Part shown: piece by piece, positions 1 through 4,967 of the stretch | How positions within the stretch are numbered: position 1 is the stretch's first letter | Layout of the letters: each line of letters begins with the position of its first letter | Origin: Alphaproteobacteria bacterium | GTDB taxonomy: Bacteria; Pseudomonadota; Alphaproteobacteria; Micavibrionales; UBA1664 | Length of the DNA: 5,367 nucleotides | Direction of reading: 5' to 3' | NCBI GenBank assembly: GCA_030427215.1 | Contig: JAUHXB010000102.1 | Location: forward strand, 1-5,367 | Notes under the pieces: model-generated | What the model was told of the DNA's origin: nothing | What the model saw: only the letters and a program-made list of their open reading frames with translations | The model's database searches: none | Translations under genes and position numbers: made by a program

Positions 1-115
1 GGGGGAAATGTGAAAGAGGTCTGTAATCGGCGTTTAATATAAGGGCGGGGTATTTTTGAAGTGAATCGTTACCGTGGTTTAAAAATCGGTCTCTTGATTC
101 GGGTTCAATATACAT
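1..115 (-). CDS. HNH endonuclease family protein, N-terminal fragment (cut by window edge)
   Basis: Only the first 38 codons are in the window; the gene continues past position 1. The visible protein starts MYIEPESRDRF and reaches PALILNADYRPLSHFP. The block PALILNADYRPLS closely resembles the N-terminus of a family of HNH endonucleases common in Alphaproteobacteria, where PALVLNADYRPLSYYPLS or similar precedes the zinc-binding HNH nuclease domain. The catalytic domain itself is not visible, so nuclease activity rests on family recognition. The start is well fixed: ATG at 113-115 has AAGGGGG seven bases upstream, and an in-frame TAA lies at 128-130 with no other start codon between. The gene follows smc in the same direction after 125 bp and probably has its own promoter. 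The cellular role of this family is not well established. Confidence 0.75.
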   Translation of the reverse strand, partial: MYIEPESRDRFLNHGNDSLQKYPALILNADYRPLSHFP

Positions 116-122
116 CGCACAT

Positions 123-129
123 CCCCCTT
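123..129 (-). promoter_or_regulatory. Ribosome binding site of the HNH endonuclease gene
   Basis: The minus strand reads AAGGGGG followed by the seven-base spacer ATGTGCG and then ATG at 113-115. This is a strong Shine-Dalgarno match at good distance. Together with the in-frame TAA at 128-130, it selects this start over the out-of-frame ATG in the spacer, which meets a TGA within a few codons. Confidence 0.7.
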
Positions 130-188
130 AAAAGCAGGGCAGGGCGGTTATTCACTATATAAACCCAACGCCAATGTTCCATAAATTT

Positions 189-218
189 AGTATATCATAA
201 AGGCATCATAAACGCGAA
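189..218 (-). promoter_or_regulatory. Candidate extended -10 promoter for the HNH endonuclease gene
   Basis: In the 125-bp gap between the smc stop and the HNH start, the minus strand has TGATATACT (197 down to 189). This fits an extended -10 element (TGn plus TATACT, five of six matches to TATAAT). The -35 position holds only TTCGCG with an 18-bp spacer, which is weak but tolerated by extended -10 promoters. The implied leader is about 65 nt. No intrinsic terminator hairpin with a U-tract is visible between smc and this site, so some read-through from smc is possible. The call rests on sequence match alone. Confidence 0.35.
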
Positions 219-240
219 TTTGAGTATCGTAATTTGGTTT

Positions 241-3200
241 TTATGCACTTTCCGCCAGATCCATTTCACCTTGAAGGGCGATATCGACACTCACCAATTG
301 CGATACACCGCGCTCTGACATTGTCACACCATATAACCTGTCCATGCGTGCCATGGTCATCCGGTGGTGCGTAATCACGATAAATCGAGTGTCTGTATCG
401 CGGGCGATATTTTCCATCAATGTGCACACACGGTCAACATTGGCATCATCCAATGGTGCGTCAATTTCGTCCAACACGCATATAGGGGATGGATTAGTGA
501 GGAACATCGCAAAAATCAACGCCGTTGCGGTTAATGTTTGTTCACCACCTGACAATAGGGACAGTTTTTGTAGGGCCTTCCCCGGTGGTTCGGCAAAAAT
601 TTCCAATCCTGATTCCATAGGGTCATCCGATTCAATCATGGATAAATGCGCTTGCCCCCCTTCGAATAATTGCGTGAATAATTTTTGGAAATGGTTATTC
701 ACACGGGTAAAGGCAATGTCCAAACGCTCTTTTGCCTCGCGGTTTAATTTGGCAATGCCCCCGCGTAATTGTTCAATCGCCTTGGTTAAATCGGTGTATT
801 CACCCTCCATTGTCGCCAAATGCGCTTCGGTTTCCTGACTTTCAAGGGCCGCACGTAAATTGACAGGGCCAATGCCATCACGTTGACGTGTTAAAACATC
901 CTTTTCATTTATAAGCGTTTCAGAGGATGGAATATCAGAATCAAATAATGAATAAACGCGTTCTTCCAATGATTGAGGGGACAGTTCAAATTTATCATGG
1001 ATATCGGTTTGAATACGGTTTAATTCGCCTTCCATATTCGCCATATTGGCCTGTATCGTTGCGCGGTTTTCCCGTGCCTCGGCGGCCTTATTTTCCTGTT
1101 CCCGTAAATTGGATTGAAGAGATTTATAAGTATTTTCTTGTTCTTCCAATGCTTCGGCAATGGTGTGAAGAGATTTTTCTTGCCCTGTAATTTTATTCAA
1201 TAAATCTTCACGCAGGCTGTCTGCATCCTCATCATTTTGTGAGGCTTTTAATGTCAAGATTTTATCATTCACATTATCCAAACGCATGGCCATTTCGGTG
1301 AGGCGCGCATTTGTTTTGTCATGGTTGTCCGACAATTTTTCAATTGTTGAGGTCAGGGTTTTGTGTTTCTCACTACGTGATATCAAGGCCTGTTTCAATT
1401 CAGATAATGTGTTTTGGACATCATAGATGGCGTCTTGTGCCATTTTAATATCACTGTTCAACGCCTCAATTGTCTTTACGCTATCATCTTGTGATTGACC
1501 ATTCATACCGTCCAATTGTGATTTCAGATCGATAGCTTTGGTATTTAAATCGTTCAGCGTTTCGTTCTCTGCCATGATGCGCGTGTCAATATCGGATAGA
1601 CGAGAGAGCAAGACATCTTGTTTATCTTTAAGGCGATTAAATTCATTACGCTTGTCAGATAACTCTTTATCTTGGGTTTGTAATTGGGATTTTAAATCAT
1701 TAATTTGAGACGTTGCCTCGGTCATTGATTGGCCAACTGCATCCAATTCATCCGCATGTTTTTGTTTATCTTGGTCAAGCGATGATAAGGATTTTTCAAT
1801 ATCCGCAACACGATTTTTTTGTTCCAAAATCATGCCTGATGTATCTTGTGATTGTTGGGCGGTATCGGACACGCGCAATCCATCCCAACGCATACACGCC
1901 CCCGTTTTTGTCACAAGCATTTGTCCGACGGATAATGTGTTTGTGTCGGGCAAGGCATCGACAACACCTGTGGCATTTAACACTATTTGCAAATTATCAT
2001 CGGATTTTACGAATTGCGATAAAGACTCCGCATCTTTTGGCGTATCAACGATTGCCGAGCTTTTATCCCAATAAACGGATGCCGTATCATCACGCCCCGC
2101 AAGGGATAGCCATTGCCCCAATGTCGCGGACACGGCCTTTTCGTATCCTTGCGTAACCTTAAGGTGAGAAAGCAATTTATCGCCTTCATCTAAATCATCG
2201 TCATTATGATGTTGTGACAGCAAATTTTGCAACGCGCCCAATTCACCGTTAAGGGCGTTGATTTGATTGTTCACATCATCATATTTGTTTTGTGCGGCTT
2301 GTTTGGTTTCGGTCAATGATGTTTGGTTTTCAATCGCCTGTTCAATTTTGGATGTTAGATCGTTCAAATCCTGAGCGGCCTTATCAAAATCAAAAGTGAA
2401 CAAGTCATGTGATTTTAATGATGTAAGGTCACTATTTATCACCGTTTGATCATGCGTGAGTGATTGCAAAACACTCTCCACGCGAGATTTTTGGGATAAC
2501 GCGTCATTATATTGACGTTCTAAACTTGTCCGTCCCTCAATTGCGACAGCCATTGCGGTTTCAAGTGTTTGTTTTTTAGATGTTAGAGATTCCAGCGCTT
2601 CACGTTTGGATTTCAAATCACTTTCCGCCGATTCAATTTGCGCGGGCAATGTGTTGTCGGATTCATTCAATGTCTCTAAATCTGTTTTGGCCTCCGCCAA
2701 TTCATGTTTGATGGTTTCCAGAGTGTCTATCAAATACTCTTGATCCTGTTCCAATTGGTCTTTTGATTGGATCGCGTCTTGTAATCCCTTTGTTTTGGAT
2801 TGAATATCTTGTTCCAATCGATCCAACGACACACGGAAATTTTGCAAGATGGCCGATGCCTCCATGTGGTTTTTGCGTGTATCAGGCAGGGATGTTTCAA
2901 TCGCCTCAATTTGTTTGGTCAGCGATTGAATATCAATCAATGCCGCCTGAACCACCTCATTCGCCTTTGCAAAATTCGCCTTATGGTCACGAATGGTGGT
3001 ATGGCATGTTTGCCATTCCGACCAATTTAACGCCATATCAATACGGCGAATTTGATCATTGATCTCTTTATATCTTTCCGCCTGACGCGCTTGACGTTTA
3101 AGGGATGAAAGCCGTGATCGCACATCACCCAGTGAATCATCAAGACGGGTTAGGTTCTGTTCCGCCGCGCGTAGGCGTAATTCTGCCTCATGACGACGTG

Positions 3201-3726
3201 TATGAAGGCCACTAATACCCGCAGATTCTTCCAAAATTTTGCGGCGGTCGGCGGGTTTTGCGTTAATGATTTCGGTAATTTTTCCTTGCGAAACCAAGGC
3301 AGGGGACGTCGCGCCCGTCATTGTATCGGCGAACAGTAAATTTACATCACGCGCACGCACGGCCTTACCATTTACGCGATATTGCGATCCCTTATCCTTT
3401 TCAATCTTTCGATTAATTTCAATTTCGGTTGCGGCATTAAATGGGGCAGGGGCGGTGCCGTCCTCATTATTCATCACAACCGTGACCTCCGCCAAATTAC
3501 GGGCAGGGCGTTTTGATGTTCCGGCAAAAATGACGTCTTCCATCCCCGCACCGCGCATGTTTTTGGCGGATTTTTCACCCATCACCCATCGCAAGGCTTC
3601 AACCAAATTGGATTTTCCACACCCGTTCGGGCCGACAATCCCGTTCAGGCCCGCACCGATTTCAAGCTCCGTCTTATCAACAAAGCTTTTAAATCCATAG
3701 AGTTTGAGTTTTGAAAAATGAACCAT
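241..3726 (-). CDS. smc: Chromosome segregation protein SMC (condensin ATPase)
   Basis: This is a complete 1161-aa SMC protein, normal length for the bacterial family. It is the cytoplasmic ATPase that, as a dimer with ScpA and ScpB, loads on DNA, extrudes loops and helps origins separate. The N-terminal head has Walker A GPNGCGKS (residues 32-39), the R-loop arginine in NMRGAGMEDVIF (R58) and the Q-loop glutamine in LVSQGK (Q147). A long coiled coil runs from about 175 to 505. The hinge lies at about 515-630 (GYEKAVSATLG, LVTKTGACMRWDG). The returning coil runs to about 935. The C-terminal head has GPVN (953-956), signature LSGGEQ (1058-1063), Walker B VLDEID with catalytic Glu1087, the D-loop APLDDAN and the switch histidine at ITHH (1118-1121). 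No key ATPase residue is missing. ATG at 3724-3726 follows AAGGA with only a 3-nt gap, but MVHFSKLKLYGFKSFVD is a standard SMC start. scpA and scpB are not in the window. Confidence 0.98.
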   Translation of the reverse strand: MVHFSKLKLYGFKSFVDKTELEIGAGLNGIVGPNGCGKSNLVEALRWVMGEKSAKNMRGAGMEDVIFAGTSKRPARNLAEVTVVMNNEDGTAPAPFNAATEIEINRKIEKDKGSQYRVNGKAVRARDVNLLFADTMTGATSPALVSQGKITEIINAKPADRRKILEESAGISGLHTRRHEAELRLRAAEQNLTRLDDSLGDVRSRLSSLKRQARQAERYKEINDQIRRIDMALNWSEWQTCHTTIRDHKANFAKANEVVQAALIDIQSLTKQIEAIETSLPDTRKNHMEASAILQNFRVSLDRLEQDIQSKTKGLQDAIQSKDQLEQDQEYLIDTLETIKHELAEAKTDLETLNESDNTLPAQIESAESDLKSKREALESLTSKKQTLETAMAVAIEGRTSLERQYNDALSQKSRVESVLQSLTHDQTVINSDLTSLKSHDLFTFDFDKAAQDLNDLTSKIEQAIENQTSLTETKQAAQNKYDDVNNQINALNGELGALQNLLSQHHNDDDLDEGDKLLSHLKVTQGYEKAVSATLGQWLSLAGRDDTASVYWDKSSAIVDTPKDAESLSQFVKSDDNLQIVLNATGVVDALPDTNTLSVGQMLVTKTGACMRWDGLRVSDTAQQSQDTSGMILEQKNRVADIEKSLSSLDQDKQKHADELDAVGQSMTEATSQINDLKSQLQTQDKELSDKRNEFNRLKDKQDVLLSRLSDIDTRIMAENETLNDLNTKAIDLKSQLDGMNGQSQDDSVKTIEALNSDIKMAQDAIYDVQNTLSELKQALISRSEKHKTLTSTIEKLSDNHDKTNARLTEMAMRLDNVNDKILTLKASQNDEDADSLREDLLNKITGQEKSLHTIAEALEEQENTYKSLQSNLREQENKAAEARENRATIQANMANMEGELNRIQTDIHDKFELSPQSLEERVYSLFDSDIPSSETLINEKDVLTRQRDGIGPVNLRAALESQETEAHLATMEGEYTDLTKAIEQLRGGIAKLNREAKERLDIAFTRVNNHFQKLFTQLFEGGQAHLSMIESDDPMESGLEIFAEPPGKALQKLSLLSGGEQTLTATALIFAMFLTNPSPICVLDEIDAPLDDANVDRVCTLMENIARDTDTRFIVITHHRMTMARMDRLYGVTMSERGVSQLVSVDIALQGEMDLAESA

Positions 3727-3729
3727 GTT

Positions 3730-3734
3730 TCCTT
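3730..3734 (-). promoter_or_regulatory. Ribosome binding site of smc, unusually close to the start
   Basis: The minus strand reads AAGGA-AAC-ATG, leaving only three bases between the Shine-Dalgarno core and the start codon, against the usual five to nine. No better in-frame start is supported, because the conserved SMC N-terminus begins at this ATG. The tight spacing may lower initiation. SMC is a low-abundance protein, so this may be tolerated; that last step is inference. Confidence 0.5.
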
Positions 3735-3770
3735 ATTTCGTCATTACATGTTTTTTATTTATCTTTTTTG

Positions 3771-3875
3771 TCGTTCACGCCATGGTCGCCATGAAGACGC
3801 AATGGTCACAATGGGATCAGTGAATAAATAAACATTGCGCCCTTTGCGTGTCCTTTGTGCTCTTTGCGTGAACGA
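3771..3875. repeat. 105-bp imperfect palindrome between the tautomerase gene and smc
   Basis: Positions 3771-3814 and 3832-3875 are inverted copies of one another, matching at 31 of 44 positions without gaps. The outermost ten bases are perfect (TCGTTCACGC and GCGTGAACGA). The intervening loop is 17 nt. Each arm is made of about four short units of 9-11 nt: CGCAAAG, CACAAAG, CGCAAAG and CGCAATG in one arm, read on the minus strand, and CGCCATGG, CGCCATG, CGCAATGG and CACAATGG in the other. It lies in the 173-bp spacer upstream of smc and would form a long hairpin in a transcript reading into smc. On the plus strand it is followed by seven T, but no plus-strand gene needs a terminator there. 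It is probably part of the element spanning 3771-4122. Confidence 0.8.
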
Positions 3876-3880
3876 TTTTT

Positions 3881-3899
3881 TTACCACAGAGGCACTGAG
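3881..3899. repeat. Inverted repeat copy downstream of the tautomerase gene
   Basis: TTACCACAGAGGCACTGAG on the plus strand matches the reverse complement of 4104-4122 at 16 of 19 positions, without gaps. It ends exactly where the tautomerase stop codon (TAA, 3900-3902) begins. In an mRNA, the two copies could pair across the whole gene, with 16 Watson-Crick pairs and one G-U pair out of 19. Confidence 0.8.
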
Positions 3900-4097
3900 T
3901 TATTCTGTTTTTAATCGGTCTTCTAGTAATTTCCCACCTTTTGCGAAATTATGATCTTCAATGTCATGCCAAAAAATTTCTACTAACTCTGGGTCTTTGT
4001 CTAAAACGTCAACAAAAACATCAGTCATCTTTTTTGACAGTTCTCTTTTTTGTTCTTTGTTTAACTCTGCTCTGTGATTGATGTGTATGACTGGCAT
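3900..4097 (-). CDS. 4-oxalocrotonate tautomerase family protein, substrate unknown
   Basis: The 65-aa protein fits the tautomerase superfamily (4-OT type, usually about 62 aa), small cytoplasmic enzymes that form oligomers and use an N-terminal proline, exposed by Met removal, as catalytic base. It begins MPVIHIN, so Pro1 is present. It aligns without gaps to Pseudomonas 4-OT as I recall that sequence: EQK at 14-16, the Phe50 position kept in HNFAKGG, and the glycine pair at 53-54. The two arginines that bind substrate in 4-OT are not kept: position 11 is Leu and position 39 is Glu. It is therefore unlikely to act on 4-oxalocrotonate, and the real reaction cannot be named. The start ATG at 4095-4097 has GGAG six bases upstream, inside a repeat. 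The gene is about 33% G+C, and its three arginine codons are AGA, AGA and CGA. It starts 28 bp after dsbA. Confidence 0.88.
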   Translation of the reverse strand: MPVIHINHRAELNKEQKRELSKKMTDVFVDVLDKDPELVEIFWHDIEDHNFAKGGKLLEDRLKTE

Positions 4098-4103
4098 TTT
4101 TCT

Positions 4104-4107
4104 CTCC
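4104..4107 (-). promoter_or_regulatory. Ribosome binding site of the tautomerase gene, inside the inverted repeat
   Basis: The minus strand reads GGAG followed by AGAAAA and ATG, a six-base spacer. The GGAG is the last four bases of the 19-bp repeat copy at 4104-4122. The repeat thus supplies the translation start signal for the gene it borders, and pairing with the downstream copy could hide it. Confidence 0.65.
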
Positions 4108-4122
4108 GTGCCTCTATGGTTA
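4104..4122. repeat. Inverted repeat copy upstream of the tautomerase gene
   Basis: CTCCGTGCCTCTATGGTTA on the plus strand is the partner of 3881-3899 (16 of 19 matches in inverted orientation). It begins three bases after the dsbA stop codon in the direction of transcription and ends six bases before the tautomerase ATG, so it fills nearly all of the 28-bp gap between the two genes. Confidence 0.8.
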
Positions 4123-4125
4123 AAA

Positions 4126-4875
4126 TTATTCCGCGTTATCCTTCAAAATCGCTTCGATCCGTTTTGAAAACGCGCCATAAGTTTGTGCGCCTGTGACAAC
4201 TTCTTCAGTTGGCAGGATAACGAATGAAGGGGTTGAGCTGATTTCAAATTTGTCAGCAGCCTCTTTTACCTTGATGAACATTACACGCTCGCTCAGTTCG
4301 TTATTCATGCAGTCCTCGGCCTTATCACCAGATACACCCAACAACGCCGCATATTGTTTTAGTTTTGTTACATAATCACTTTCAAACGCCCATGCAGATT
4401 GTTGTTCAAATAACAATTCCATGAAATTATAGCGGTCTTCGATTGGAACGCATTTTAATAGTAACGACCCTGCCAAGGCTGGCTTGTTCAATGGAAAATC
4501 GTTAAAGACAAATTTGACTTGTCCCTGATCGATATAATCTTTTTTCAAAGTGGGCAGCGTGTCTTTATGAAATGTTGCACAGTGTGGGCAAGACAGAGAG
4601 CTATACTCCATAATCGTCACAGGTGCATCAGGTGATCCGATAACCAGCGCGCCATCTTCCTCACGCGCCTCCCATGATATTTTATTCTGCACGATTATTG
4701 TTTCAGTTGTTTCTGAAGTAATTTCAGAAATATTAACCTCCGCGTCATTTGCGGCGGTTTCGATGTTGTTCATCATACGCTCATCCGCATCTTGGGACCA
4801 CCAGTGAAGAACCCCAATCGATCCCCCCATGACAAATAGGCAGATTAAAATTGAATAAAGTGTTTTTGTGTTCAT
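4126..4875 (-). CDS. DsbA-family thiol-disulfide oxidoreductase, membrane anchored
   Basis: This 249-aa protein has one hydrophobic segment at residues 6-23 (LYSILICLFVMGGSIGVL), read as an uncleaved signal anchor or signal peptide. An acidic linker follows to about residue 65, then a DsbA-like thioredoxin fold from about 75 to 245. The active site is CPHC (residues 96-99) in the context EYSSLSCPHC, and the cis-proline loop is SSTPSFVI (Pro216). Both fit disulfide oxidation or exchange in the periplasm. Two more cysteines (142 and 189) sit where related alphaproteobacterial proteins often have a second pair. Cys12 lies in the membrane segment and is not a proper lipobox. ATG at 4873-4875 is chosen because GAAAGG lies seven bases upstream; an in-frame TTG at 4888-4890 overlaps that site and is not used. 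A DsbA-like gene beside smc is common in Alphaproteobacteria. No dsbB partner is visible. Confidence 0.92.
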   Translation of the reverse strand: MNTKTLYSILICLFVMGGSIGVLHWWSQDADERMMNNIETAANDAEVNISEITSETTETIIVQNKISWEAREEDGALVIGSPDAPVTIMEYSSLSCPHCATFHKDTLPTLKKDYIDQGQVKFVFNDFPLNKPALAGSLLLKCVPIEDRYNFMELLFEQQSAWAFESDYVTKLKQYAALLGVSGDKAEDCMNNELSERVMFIKVKEAADKFEISSTPSFVILPTEEVVTGAQTYGAFSKRIEAILKDNAE

Positions 4876-4882
4876 AAGCTTA

Positions 4883-4888
4883 CCTTTC
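4883..4888 (-). promoter_or_regulatory. Ribosome binding site deciding the dsbA-like gene start
   Basis: The minus strand reads GAAAGG, then TAAGCTT, then ATG at 4873-4875, giving a seven-base spacer. A start at the in-frame TTG (4888-4890) would put this site inside the coding region and has no comparable sequence ahead of it. The resulting N-terminus, MNTKTLYSILICLF, is a normal short positive region before a membrane segment. Confidence 0.65.
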
Positions 4889-4898
4889 AACCCTATGA

Positions 4899-4927
4899 AA
4901 TAAGCGCATTAGAGGTGTTTTTGTCAA
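4899..4927 (-). promoter_or_regulatory. Candidate promoter upstream of the dsbA-like gene
   Basis: The 92-bp gap after the OmpA-like gene contains a perfect -35 hexamer, TTGACA (4927 down to 4922). It is followed at 17 bp by CTTATT (4904 down to 4899), only a three-of-six match to TATAAT. The match suggests a sigma-70-type promoter that would drive the dsbA-like gene and possibly the tautomerase gene and smc behind it. The leader would be about 20 nt and carries the ribosome binding site. The weak -10 box keeps confidence moderate; the A/T-rich context could give the -35 match by chance. Confidence 0.4.
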
Positions 4928-4967
4928 TTTTTTTATTGATTACAGTGGCATTTACGCACAGATTTTA

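Larger units (their letters stand above)
3771..4122 (-). mobile_element. Candidate repeat-bounded cassette carrying a tautomerase gene
   Basis: This is a compact unit of about 350 bp. Along the minus strand it consists of the 19-bp inverted repeat copy at 4104-4122, the tautomerase gene, the opposing copy at 3881-3899, a short A-tract and the 105-bp palindrome. Three points support its being an insertion. The gene and the repeats abut almost without spare bases. The gene is about 33% G+C against about 47% sampled in smc. It also separates dsbA from smc, which are usually neighbours in Alphaproteobacteria. From memory, motifs like CCACAGAGGCAC and CTTTGCGTCTTTGCG recur in intergenic DNA of many unrelated bacteria, sometimes beside small genes; I cannot check this here. 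No transposase and no convincing target-site duplication are visible, so the exact borders and the means of movement are unknown. Confidence 0.5.

Noticed and set aside
2007..2189. A 60-codon minus-strand frame inside smc in another phase
   Set aside because: It overlaps the smc hinge coding region, which is intact in its own frame, and shows no family resemblance.
344..3700. Several open frames of 75-165 codons on the plus strand opposite smc
   Set aside because: They lie wholly antisense to a well-conserved gene. The translations show no recognisable domain, and they reflect the base composition of the reverse frame.
3832..3875. Short tandem units resembling a CRISPR or simple tandem array
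   Set aside because: The units are only 9-11 nt, degenerate and without spacers of uniform length, so they are better described as the arm of a palindrome.
3771..3882. Intrinsic terminator on the plus strand (hairpin followed by seven T)
   Set aside because: No plus-strand gene leads into it, and the stem is long and imperfect with a wide span. On the transcribed minus strand the hairpin is followed by A-rich sequence instead of a U-tract.
3727..4130. Target-site duplication flanking the cassette
   Set aside because: Comparing the bases next to 3771 and 4122 gave only short A/T-rich matches that could occur by chance.
4876..4890. TTG at 4888-4890 as the start of the dsbA-like gene
   Set aside because: It overlaps the ribosome binding site of the ATG at 4873-4875 and has no Shine-Dalgarno sequence of its own.
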